From positions 1 through 11,775 of the forward strand of contig CAYNJY010000016.1 of assembly GCA_964397755.1 (NCBI GenBank): a DNA stretch of 11,775 bases. The letters are read 5' to 3'. The stretch comes from CAYNJY01 sp964397755. Lineage in GTDB: Bacteria; Patescibacteriota; Microgenomatia; UBA10105; UBA927. Positions 6,047-11,775 of the stretch are shown here, piece by piece. The position numbers and the translations under genes are program-made. How positions within the stretch are numbered: position 1 is the first letter of the stretch; every line of letters starts with the position of its first letter. The notes below the pieces were generated by a model. The model did no database searches and had not been told where the DNA came from. It saw only the letters and a list, made by a program, of their open reading frames with translations.

Positions 6047-7019
6047 GATGGATCCTGCCGACTGCCGCCCCGGTAAAGATAAAACAGTAGAGGACGAGAC
6101 CGGTAAAGAAGCTTTTGACGGCAAAGGCGAGGCCCTTTTCGCGATAGACGAAGGCGAGGAAGGTGCGCACGAGGAGAACATGGAGGAAAAGCACTCCCAG
6201 AAAAACAGCTCCTAAGTAACCTAAGTACCCTAGACCACTTAAGTAACGTACGCTAAGAAAAACCCCCAAGCCCGCGACGCCCACACCGCTGAGCGTGGTC
6301 ACTGCTTCCTGCCACGTGGTTGCGACCGGATCAAACTTCTTCCGCTGGCCGTAGAGGCGGGTCCAGTAGTAGGCCCGGAGGAAGTACTTTTTCGCGATCG
6401 GCCAAAATCCTTCAAACTCGTGGTGCACCCGCACGTCGGGCGCAAAAATGATGGCATAGCGTCGGGCGATCCGATAGGTCAGCTCAATATCCTCGACTAA
6501 GGGCGCCGGGTATGTCTCGTCAAAGCCGCCGAGGCGCATAAAAACGCTCTTTTTGATGGCGGCGATCCGCGTCGAGAAGAGAAAATAGTAGCCGCTTTTG
6601 TCCCGTTCGTTGATCCAGTAGCTCCAGTCGCGCAGGGCCTTGAAGTTTGGGAAGAAGGCGCGGCTTCGCTGCTCCTTCACCCAGACACCGGTTAAGGCTA
6701 CCACGTCAGGATCTTCTTTAAAAACTTTAGCAATGTTAGCGAGCGTATCCGGAAACACTTGGACATCGCTATCCAGAAAGACGACGAACTTCCCTCTTGC
6801 AGCCTTAACTCCCCTGTTTCTCGCGACCGCCGGACCGCGATTTTTGGGAAGAGTTATCATTTTTAAATTTGGAATTTGGAGCTTTATCGACGAACCATCG
6901 TCGATAACTATCACCTCAAATGTCGGCGCGTGTTTGGACTTTGAGAGCGACGCCAAAAGCCTCCCAAGCGACTCGGGGTTGTTGTGGTATGGTATGATGA
7001 GCGAAAGATACGGCCCCAT
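6033..7019 (-). CDS. GT2 family glycosyltransferase with membrane C-terminus
   Basis: 328 residues from ATG 7019, preceded by AGGA 8 nt upstream; an in-frame GTG at 7037 is less likely. The GT-A fold occupies about 1-225: SLIIPYHNNPESL (6-18), VIVIDDGSS (37-45, first Asp pair), NRGPAVARNRG (60-70), FLDSDVQV (81-88, the metal-binding DxD) and the acceptor-side LVEDIELTYR (174-183, catalytic acid ED). Hydrophobic segments at about 240-285 and 300-322 anchor it in the membrane. The enzyme would add a sugar from a nucleotide-sugar donor to a lipid-linked acceptor on the cytoplasmic side; the exact sugar is unknown. It lies downstream of wecE in the same operon, and its stop overlaps the start of the methyltransferase remnant. 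It contains a local AT-rich repeat at 6211-6246 encoding part of the first TM. Confidence 0.92.
   Translation of the reverse strand: MGPYLSLIIPYHNNPESLGRLLASLSKSKHAPTFEVIVIDDGSSIKLQIPNLKMITLPKNRGPAVARNRGVKAARGKFVVFLDSDVQVFPDTLANIAKVFKEDPDVVALTGVWVKEQRSRAFFPNFKALRDWSYWINERDKSGYYFLFSTRIAAIKKSVFMRLGGFDETYPAPLVEDIELTYRIARRYAIIFAPDVRVHHEFEGFWPIAKKYFLRAYYWTRLYGQRKKFDPVATTWQEAVTTLSGVGVAGLGVFLSVRYLSGLGYLGYLGAVFLGVLFLHVLLVRTFLAFVYREKGLAFAVKSFFTGLVLYCFIFTGAAVGRIHHGRG
6211..6246. repeat. Intragenic CTAAGTA-type repeat in the GT2 gene
   Basis: CTAAGTAAC (6212-6220) is directly followed by CTAAGTACC (6221-6229), and a partial inverted or degenerate copy lies at 6239-6246 (TTAAGTAA). On the coding strand it encodes SGLGYLGYLGA with the codons TAC TTA GGT TAC TTA GGA. 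TTA and CTA leucine codons look out of place in this otherwise GC-rich gene. Confidence 0.6.
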
Positions 7020-7042
7020 AGTAATTCCTATATCCACCCTGT

Positions 7043-7055
7043 AAGGTCAGACCTT
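7043..7055. repeat. Short palindrome in the wecE-GT2 spacer
   Basis: AAGGTC and GACCTT flank a single central base. It lies between the wecE stop (7071) and the GT2 start (7019). It could form a small hairpin or bind a dimeric protein; the spacer holds nothing else recognisable. Confidence 0.35.
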
Positions 7056-7070
7056 TAAAGACAAGGTGGT

Positions 7071-8201
7071 CTACATGGTTCTTAGAATACTTTGGGCAGT
7101 GGCGCTGATATATTGAAGCTCTTTCGGCGTCAATGATGGGTAAATCGGCAGGCGGACGAGGGTTGCGGCGACTTCGTCAGTAACCGGGAGCCTGCGCTTG
7201 TGGCCGCCAAACGTGCGGCCCATGGGAGACGTGTGGAGCGGGACGTAGTGGGTCGAGACCTCGATGCCGGCCTCCCTCATAACCGATTGGAACTTCCGGC
7301 GAGCCTTCTCGGTCGTAAACTTGATGGGATAAATGTGCCAGTTGGGGACAGCATCTTTAGGCACGGTGAGGAGCTGGACGAGTGAAGGGTATTGGAAAAA
7401 TACATTATTATAGTATGCAGCAATCTGCTGTCTTTTTTTATTGATAGTATCAATTTTATCTAGTTGTACTGCCAATATCGACGCCAGTATATCAGACACG
7501 AAAAAACTCGTTCCCTCCCCCACCCAGTGGTAGAGGCTGACTTCGCCTCGCAGAAACGCGTTTCTATTTGTGCCGTTGGCGCGAAATATCTCTGCTTTTT
7601 GCGCGAGCACTTCATCGTTCGTGACGAAGGCTCCACCCTCGCCGCAGCTTATATTCTTGGTGCCGTGGAAGGAAAAAGCTCCTGCGGTCCCGAATGTACC
7701 AAGTTGTTTGCCTCTGTATGAAGCACCAATCGCGTGTGCGGCATCTTCAACCACAAACAGCTTGTATTTCTTGGCAAGTGCCAATATCCTCTCCATTGGA
7801 GCCGGCATACCGGCGTAGTGGACGACCATGATTCCGCGGGTTTGCTTGGTGATAACCCGTTCAATATCCTCTGGGTCAATGCAGTAGGTTTTGGGATCAA
7901 TGTCAGTAAACACCGGCCGGCCACCGCGAAGGACGATGCAGTTGGCAGTTGAGGTCATGGTGAAACTCGGGACGATCACCTCATCGCCCGACTTGACCCC
8001 CAGGCAGGCAATCGCTAGATCCATCGCTGAGGTGCAGGACGTCACCGGAAAGACGTGCTTCACTGAAAGAAGCTTTTTAAGCTTGAGAGCGACCTCTTTG
8101 CTCCGCGGCCCATCGCCGATCCCCAGGCCGGAACGAAGAGCCTTTGTTGTCACGCTCTCCTCTCTTTTATCCCAATAGGGTTTATGTAAAGGAATCTTCA
8201 T
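7071..8201 (-). CDS. wecE: DegT/DnrJ/EryC1 sugar aminotransferase, WecE-like
   Basis: 376 residues from ATG 8201; ATG 8210 is also in frame, but MKIPLHKPYW is the family-like start. This is a PLP-dependent fold-type I aminotransferase. Visible features: SCTSAMDLA (PLP-phosphate region, about 55-63), DEVIVPSFTMTSTAN, VVEDAAHAIGA (Asp153 for the pyridine nitrogen), and FSFHGTKNISCGEGGAF with the Schiff-base Lys182. Length (E. coli WecE is 376 residues) and motifs such as FHxTKN, KGTNR-like ANGTNR and SDILAS resemble WecE/RffA, which makes dTDP-4-amino-4,6-dideoxygalactose from the 4-keto sugar with glutamate. The related VioA and FdtB types cannot be excluded. The adjacent acetyltransferase could act on its product. 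The dTDP-sugar precursor genes (rmlA/rmlB) are not in this window. Confidence 0.93.
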   Translation of the reverse strand: MKIPLHKPYWDKREESVTTKALRSGLGIGDGPRSKEVALKLKKLLSVKHVFPVTSCTSAMDLAIACLGVKSGDEVIVPSFTMTSTANCIVLRGGRPVFTDIDPKTYCIDPEDIERVITKQTRGIMVVHYAGMPAPMERILALAKKYKLFVVEDAAHAIGASYRGKQLGTFGTAGAFSFHGTKNISCGEGGAFVTNDEVLAQKAEIFRANGTNRNAFLRGEVSLYHWVGEGTSFFVSDILASILAVQLDKIDTINKKRQQIAAYYNNVFFQYPSLVQLLTVPKDAVPNWHIYPIKFTTEKARRKFQSVMREAGIEVSTHYVPLHTSPMGRTFGGHKRRLPVTDEVAATLVRLPIYPSLTPKELQYISATAQSILRTM

Positions 8202-8208
8202 AAGCAGC

Positions 8209-8282
8209 ATTGCTATATTGCTACATTGTTATATTGTTGCAAGCCTTTTCCCAACCATATAGCAATATTACAATATAACCAT
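8209..8282. repeat. Inverted arrays of an 8-bp tandem repeat
   Basis: Four adjacent octamers, ATTGCTAT, ATTGCTAC, ATTGTTAT and ATTGTTGC (8209-8240), are separated by 18 bp from three octamers in the opposite orientation, ATAGCAAT, ATTACAAT and ATAACCAT (8259-8282). The spacer between the acetyltransferase stop and the wecE start is almost entirely this structure. It is far richer in AT than its flanking genes. Confidence 0.8.
8212..8279 (-). promoter_or_regulatory. Long RNA hairpin in front of wecE
   Basis: In the minus-strand transcript 8279-8252 pairs with 8239-8212: 28 positions with 22 Watson-Crick pairs, 3 G-U wobbles and 3 mismatches, around a 12-nt loop (GGAAAAGGCTTG). On the opposite strand the wobbles become A-C mismatches, so pairing favours the operon transcript. 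It ends 10 nt before ATG 8201, where no Shine-Dalgarno is visible. A role in processing, attenuation or translation control is inference. Confidence 0.5.
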
Positions 8283-8285
8283 TTT

Positions 8286-8828
8286 TTATACACGGATCTT
8301 CTTTATAATGCGGGCAGGAACTCCTCCTACGACCGTCCGGGGCTTCACATCCCGCGTCACCACCGCCCCCGCTCCCACGACCGCCAGTTCTCCCACTGCG
8401 ACCCCGGACAAAACTATGGCTCCGGTGCCGATGTACGCCCCTGATTCTATTACGACGCTCCCCTCCTTGGTCGGATAGGCTTTTTGGAGCGGATGGTTGG
8501 GGTAGCCGACGTTCATGTGGGTCACGAGCGAGGAACGGTTGGAAAGCGTTACATCATCTTCAAGCGTGATCTTTCCGCGGCAATCAAGCATCACCTCATC
8601 AGCCAGAAAACAGCGCGTGCCAATACTGAGCCTTCGAAAGCCGTAGTGGTAGAGGTTGTAAAACGACACGTTCATGACAATGCTCTCTGCGCCCACTTTG
8701 GCGCCGGCGAGCCGCATGAGGAGAACCCGCAGTTGTGGCAAAAGGCAGAGACGCAAAATTCCCCGGTAGAGCTCGTACCAGACAAACCGGAGCGCCTTAC
8801 GAAAGCCGATGGTGCCAAGAGCCATCAT
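8286..8828 (-). CDS. Left-handed beta-helix (hexapeptide) acyltransferase
   Basis: 180 residues; the start at 8828 overlaps the upstream GT2 stop as ATGA, a sign of translational coupling (the adjacent Met at 8825 is possible). An N-terminal helical region (about 1-40) is followed by hexapeptide repeats at about 43-170: IGTRCFLADEVMLD, ITLEDDVTLS, VVIESGAYIGTGAIVLSG, VAVGELAVVGAGAVVTRDV, VVGGVPARIIKKI. LVTHMNVGY (101-109) contains His104 at the catalytic position of this family (WbbJ/CysE/maltose O-acetyltransferase superfamily). These trimeric enzymes transfer an acyl group, usually acetyl from acetyl-CoA, to a sugar hydroxyl or amine. With wecE immediately downstream in the operon, acetylation of an amino sugar or of the assembled glycan is plausible but not shown. 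Confidence 0.92.
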   Translation of the reverse strand: MMALGTIGFRKALRFVWYELYRGILRLCLLPQLRVLLMRLAGAKVGAESIVMNVSFYNLYHYGFRRLSIGTRCFLADEVMLDCRGKITLEDDVTLSNRSSLVTHMNVGYPNHPLQKAYPTKEGSVVIESGAYIGTGAIVLSGVAVGELAVVGAGAVVTRDVKPRTVVGGVPARIIKKIRV

Positions 8829-9547
8829 GGGTACCCCAGACGCTTTCTAAACTTCCACAAACTCACCAGGTAATCTATTATATCGCGAAAAACCCGTACC
8901 GTAGACTTTTTATCGGTTCTTCGCAAAAACAAGACCGGCACCTCAAGGATTTTTAACCCCGCGCGTTTGGCAAGTACCATTACCTCCGTATCCCAAAACC
9001 AGCCGGGGTGACGGGCCTTTTTGAGAATCGGCAGGATCTTTTTCCGGTTGAAAAACTTGTAGCCGGTTTCGGTGTCGAGTCCTCCGGTCCCGACCATGGC
9101 CTCGGCCAACCACTGGTAACCGCGGCTCGTGACCTCGCGGAAAAAAGAGCCCAGTCTGGTGCGGTAGATTCTCCGGCCGAGCGCGACCTCGGCTTCCCCG
9201 GAAAGAATAAGGTCAGTCATTTCTGGAATGTAGACGGGAGACACCTCAAGGTCGATATCAATGTAGCCCACGACCTTCCCCCGGGCTGCCACGATACCAT
9301 CGCGTACGGTTTTCCCCCGGCCGCAATTGACATTATGGAACATCGCTCGACATTGAGGGTATTTCTTACAAGCCTTCTGAATAAGAGAAGCAGTCGCATC
9401 AGCGCTTTTATCGTCAACGAAGATGATTTCGAAGGAAAAGCGGCTTGCCTCAAGGGTCTGTAGTATCCGCTCAACACTCTCCTCAAACACCAGCTCTTCG
9501 TTGTAGCAGGCGAGAATGAGGGAAACGTCAGGGGTGCGTCCTCGCAT
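8825..9547 (-). CDS. GT2 glycosyltransferase, dolichol-phosphate mannose synthase-like
   Basis: 240 residues from ATG 9547; the longer frame to 9712 is not used because the GT2 fold begins directly after MRGRTPDVS. Motifs: VSLILACYNEE (8-18), EIIFVDDKSAD (40-50), NCGRGKTVRDGI (74-85), GYIDIDLEVS (94-103, DxD-type metal site) and GLDTETGYKFFNR (156-168, the D-T-x-x-G-Y/F-K block typical of DPM1-like enzymes). It lacks a C-terminal membrane domain. Such enzymes transfer a hexose or amino sugar from a nucleotide sugar to polyprenyl phosphate, making donors for GT-C enzymes such as those at 2337-3965 and 10420-11775; this link is inference. It is the first gene of the minus-strand operon. Confidence 0.92.
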   Translation of the reverse strand: MRGRTPDVSLILACYNEELVFEESVERILQTLEASRFSFEIIFVDDKSADATASLIQKACKKYPQCRAMFHNVNCGRGKTVRDGIVAARGKVVGYIDIDLEVSPVYIPEMTDLILSGEAEVALGRRIYRTRLGSFFREVTSRGYQWLAEAMVGTGGLDTETGYKFFNRKKILPILKKARHPGWFWDTEVMVLAKRAGLKILEVPVLFLRRTDKKSTVRVFRDIIDYLVSLWKFRKRLGYP

Positions 9548-9554
9548 TGCCGCT

Positions 9555-9583
9555 ATACTACTCCGAGAAGACGTCCTTCGCAA
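9555..9583 (-). promoter_or_regulatory. Possible near-leaderless promoter of the glycan operon
   Basis: On the minus strand TTGCGA (9583-9578) and TAGTAT (9560-9555) are 17 nt apart, each matching the consensus at 4 of 6 positions. The ATG at 9547 follows 7 nt after the -10-like box. This spacing resembles that at 4-426 and 3992. Confidence 0.35.
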
Positions 9584-9626
9584 TGCTGTACGCAGCGATG
9601 TGTGAATATCTGTAATACAATACCAG

Positions 9627-9788
9627 ATGTATGAAAAAATCACTAAAGGTTTTGGCTCATTGAGCGGGACGAGGACGGTATCGCGGAAAATTCTTAACGA
9701 TGTCAACCTCACACCAGAGGAATTTCACAAGCTTCGCTAAGGCTTAGGTACAAGCGCCACCAAACGAACCAAAAAGACACGCGGGATG
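9627..9788 (+). pseudogene. Frameshifted 5' fragment of the HAD hydrolase gene
   Basis: From ATG 9627 the frame reads MYEKITKGFG, then VSRKILNDVNLTPEEFHKLR, and stops at TAA 9738-9740. This looks like the helical cap start of a HAD-family hydrolase. The frame that continues across the gap resumes at about 9740 (RLRYKRHQTNQKDTRD). One base missing or two extra near 9738 would join the two parts. The Asp-rich motif I (DxD) expected just before MYEKI is not found in any frame between 9548 and 9626. Either the gene is broken or the assembly near the contig end is faulty. Confidence 0.5.
9773..9788 (+). repeat. 16-bp sequence repeated on both sides of the N gap
   Basis: AAAGACACGCGGGATG occurs at 9773-9788, immediately before the Ns, and again at 9889-9904, immediately after them. 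Both copies lie in the same HAD reading frame (KDTRD). This is most simply an assembly overlap that was not merged. Confidence 0.9.
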
Positions 9789-9888
9789 NNNNNNNNNNNN
9801 NNNNNNNNNNNNNNNNNNNNNNNNNNNNNNNNNNNNNNNNNNNNNNNNNNNNNNNNNNNNNNNNNNNNNNNNNNNNNNNNNNNNNNNN
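9789..9888. other. Scaffold gap of exactly 100 N
   Basis: One hundred unknown bases, the customary placeholder for a gap of unknown size. Because the two edges share 16 identical bases, the real gap length may be zero or negative. Confidence 0.98.
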
Positions 9889-10341
9889 AAAGACACGCGG
9901 GATGAAACCGTCGAGAAGTTCGACGCGCTGCGAAAGAAACTCGGCTACCCGTTGCACCTAGCAAAAGTTCCGCTAGGAGCTCGGCAGGCGGTGAAAAGGC
10001 TTTCGCGATCCTACAAGCTCGCCGTGGTCACCGGCCGCAGGAGGATTGGCGTTGACGAGTTCTTCTCCCTCTTCGGCTGCCAACATCTGTTCTCTCTAGT
10101 GGTCACTGCCAACGACTACACCCATCCCAAACCCCACCCGGAACCGATCTTTCTTGCACTGACACGGCTCGGCGTGTCTGCCCGCGAAACTGTCTATATT
10201 GGAGATGCCGTCGTGGATTTTGAAGCCGCGCACGCTGCCGGCGCTTCTTTCATCGCTTTCGGCACCAACATCCCCGGCGCCGATACATTCATAACGAAGC
10301 TGTCCGAGCTTCCAACGATCCTGAAATCCTTCAAAAACTAG
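9889..10341 (+). CDS. HAD-superfamily hydrolase, 5' end cut by gap
   Basis: 150 codons remain open from the first base after the Ns to TAG 10341. Residue numbers count from 9889. Visible HAD motifs are KLAVVTGRR (43-51; motif II Thr48), KPHPEPIF (81-88; motif III Lys81) and VYIGDAVVDFEAAHAAG (102-118; motif IV Asp106 and Asp110). The pattern of a helical cap, then TGR, then GDxxxD fits the phosphoglycolate-phosphatase/beta-phosphoglucomutase group. Substrate is unknown; a sugar phosphate would fit the context. Motif I with the nucleophilic Asp must lie upstream and was not found. Joined to the 9627 fragment through the shared 16 bp, the gene would reach roughly 200 residues, close to full length apart from the very N-terminus. 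A TTG at 9952 is an artificial internal start. Confidence 0.85.
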   Translation, partial: KDTRDETVEKFDALRKKLGYPLHLAKVPLGARQAVKRLSRSYKLAVVTGRRRIGVDEFFSLFGCQHLFSLVVTANDYTHPKPHPEPIFLALTRLGVSARETVYIGDAVVDFEAAHAAGASFIAFGTNIPGADTFITKLSELPTILKSFKN

Positions 10342-10344
10342 GCT

Positions 10345-10368
10345 TACACTTCGGGAGTGTACGTACAC
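10345..10368. terminator. Overlapping hairpin and 12-bp palindrome between convergent genes
   Basis: TACACT (10345-10350) and AGTGTA (10356-10361) form a 6-bp stem with the loop TCGGG. The second arm runs into a perfect 12-bp palindrome, GTGTACGTACAC (10357-10368). It lies 3 bp after the HAD stop and before the convergent gene ending at 10420. No U-tract follows, so bidirectional termination is only a suggestion. Confidence 0.4.
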
Positions 10369-10419
10369 CTTACTCACACCTTCAAGATGGAACGCTATCT
10401 ACACGTCGGGAGACTGGTG

Positions 10420-11775
10420 CTACTTTATCCAGTGAAGTAAGCCGGAAACTGCGGGAACCGGTTGGAAGTTGGTTTTGATATACGAGCGGTCTTCCTGTCT
10501 AAGGCTTTCTATCCTCCCCAATTGCCCTTCGTACACGTACTGGGTCTGGGTTCGCTCCAAGGCTTGGGTTAAGGGCGGCAGGGGTCGCGAAAGGTACGGC
10601 ACATACTGGCCGAATGGCAGACAGCAGACGTAGAAGGAATCGCGGAAGTAGAGGGTGCGGCCATCAAGGTCCAAAACGTACGCTCCTTTGGGGACTGTGG
10701 TCCAGATTTTTTCCATCACGGCAAAATCCTCTTTATTCGTCCAGCTAAGTTTCGGCGTGTTTACCCTTTCAAATACCAACCACACCAGCCCCAACGCTCC
10801 CATCGCCAACAAAGCGGTCAATAAAAAGGCGACCGTCTTTTTATTCACCGCTTTCGCCTTCTGCCAAAAAAGATACGCCCCATCTGCCGCGTAAAAGCTG
10901 ACAAACACCGCAATCGGGATGAGGTACTGGCTATGGCGCATGGGGAACAAAAGTACGTAGGAAAAAACATGTACGAAGAAGCTTCCAGCGACGAGAAACT
11001 CCCGCGCTGCCCCGCTTTTGCCCGAGGGAAGGTACGGAGTAAGGAGCCGATAGGCACCGACAGAAAGCCCAATGAGCCACAGCGCGTGGTTGGCGAGGAG
11101 TCCGGCCGACCAGCCGGCTTCGCCGTAAAAAATTTGGTTGGGATAGAAAAACAGGTCCGGCCGCATGACAAAAACTTCGCCAATCCGGCTTACCTCAAAA
11201 GGAAGTTTCATGAGCGAATACCAAACCAGGGAGAAGTTCCCGAGCGAGAACAACCAGAGGCCAAAAAGCACCAGTGGTAACGCGAAGCCAAGCGTCAGCC
11301 CGCCGATTGGTGCGCCGATTGCAACGACCAATGCAAGGACCACCTGCGGCGCGCTTTTGGGAAGCACTAGTAGAGATAGCGCGTAGCAAAGCCCCGCGTA
11401 AAACAAAAGCTTAGCTTTGAATTTGATTTGCAAAAGGAGTCCGAGCATGACCAGAAGCGTCGCCAGTGTGTCCGGCCGGACTTCAAGAAACTTGTCAAAC
11501 GGCAAAGGGAGAAAGGCAAGAACGAGCCCCGCAAGGACAGCCATACAACTTTTCCTCATCTCCCAAAAGAGAGCAATTGTAATTCCCACCAATGCGACAA
11601 AAATAACACATTGCGCTAACCTCGCGGCAATGATTGGTACGATCCCCTGTCCAAAGGAAAAAAGCGGCGCGAGGAACCACAAAAAGCCCGGCGGGATGTA
11701 GAAAAAGAAGTCCACATACGGCCGTTTGCCGGAAAATACATTGTACGCCCAGTGAAGATATGCCAACTCATCCAC
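10420..11775 (-). CDS. GT-C membrane glycosyltransferase (PMT/ArnT-like), N-terminus off the window
   Basis: 451 residues are visible and the 5' end lies beyond 11775. A GTG happens to sit at the edge, but the reading begins inside the first outer loop (DELAYLHWAYNVFSGKRPYV, then DFFFYIPPGFLW), which in GT39/GT83-type enzymes follows the first TM, so this is a partial gene. The DE at the start is the expected acidic pair of that loop. About ten hydrophobic segments follow, then a short outer C-terminal domain (about 345-451) with KIWTTVPKGAYVLDLDGRTL. Predicted role: transfer of a sugar from polyprenyl-phosphate outside the membrane. Substrates are unknown. It is convergent with the HAD gene and separate from the 5780-9547 operon. 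Confidence 0.88.
   Translation of the reverse strand: MDELAYLHWAYNVFSGKRPYVDFFFYIPPGFLWFLAPLFSFGQGIVPIIAARLAQCVIFVALVGITIALFWEMRKSCMAVLAGLVLAFLPLPFDKFLEVRPDTLATLLVMLGLLLQIKFKAKLLFYAGLCYALSLLVLPKSAPQVVLALVVAIGAPIGGLTLGFALPLVLFGLWLFSLGNFSLVWYSLMKLPFEVSRIGEVFVMRPDLFFYPNQIFYGEAGWSAGLLANHALWLIGLSVGAYRLLTPYLPSGKSGAAREFLVAGSFFVHVFSYVLLFPMRHSQYLIPIAVFVSFYAADGAYLFWQKAKAVNKKTVAFLLTALLAMGALGLVWLVFERVNTPKLSWTNKEDFAVMEKIWTTVPKGAYVLDLDGRTLYFRDSFYVCCLPFGQYVPYLSRPLPPLTQALERTQTQYVYEGQLGRIESLRQEDRSYIKTNFQPVPAVSGLLHWIK

Noticed and set aside
5840..6076. Plus-strand open frame in the convergent spacer
   Set aside because: No recognisable domain; it is antisense to the methyltransferase remnant, which explains the sequence better.
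8209..8282. CRISPR array
   Set aside because: Units are 8 bp, directly adjacent, diverged and inverted, with no unique spacers and no cas genes.
9548..9712. N-terminal extension of the DPM1-like GT2
   Set aside because: The GT2 fold begins directly after ATG 9547; the extension has no family features and is antisense to the HAD fragment.
9709..9964. Minus-strand proteins spanning the N gap
   Set aside because: They exist only because Ns are translated as unknown residues; the plus-strand HAD frame explains both flanks.

Overview
The window looks like a surface-glycan region from an uncultured bacterium. Small membrane-anchored proteins of unknown function, an O-antigen-ligase/TPR fusion, several GT-C and GT2 glycosyltransferases and very short gene spacing together suggest Candidate Phyla Radiation (Patescibacteria, for example a Parcubacteria lineage). 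That placement is inferred from gene style only; there is no rRNA or phylogenetic marker here. A run of exactly 100 N at 9789-9888 shows it is a draft scaffold.

Layout. (1) 1-2285: four small membrane-anchored proteins on alternating strands. Three (4-426 minus, 1210-1653 minus, 1728-2285 plus) share one secreted beta-rich domain that resembles DUF7282. The fourth (473-1207 plus) is a membrane-anchored leucine-rich-repeat protein. (2) 2337-5767: a divergent pair, a polytopic GT-C (PMT/GT39-like) glycosyltransferase on minus and an O-antigen ligase/polymerase-like protein with a C-terminal TPR region on plus, separated by 26 bp. (3) 5780-9547: a minus-strand operon in the order DPM1-like GT2 glycosyltransferase, hexapeptide acetyltransferase (ATGA overlap), WecE-type sugar aminotransferase, GT2 glycosyltransferase with a membrane C-terminus, and a collapsed remnant of a class I SAM methyltransferase. 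(4) 9627-10341 plus: a damaged HAD-family hydrolase interrupted by the N gap. (5) 10420-11775 minus: the C-terminal part of a second GT-C glycosyltransferase that runs off the window.

How it fits together. WecE-type enzymes make a dTDP-4-amino-6-deoxy sugar and the neighbouring hexapeptide enzyme could acylate it. The GT2 enzymes would build a lipid-linked sugar or oligosaccharide. The GT-C and O-antigen-ligase-like membrane enzymes would use polyprenyl-linked donors outside the membrane. The anchored DUF7282-like and LRR proteins face the same compartment and could be surface partners or glycosylation substrates, but only proximity supports that.

The most interesting signals are: (a) the 75-bp spacer before wecE, made almost entirely of octamer repeats (ATTGYTAY) in inverted arrays that fold into a 28-position RNA stem on the coding-strand transcript, with a related octamer array at 5767-5790; (b) the methyltransferase remnant, which keeps the start, the middle and the very C-terminus of the family but has lost the pieces between; (c) the N gap, whose two edges carry the same 16 bases, so it is probably an unclosed overlap and not missing DNA; (d) the DUF7282-like/LRR surface-protein cluster.
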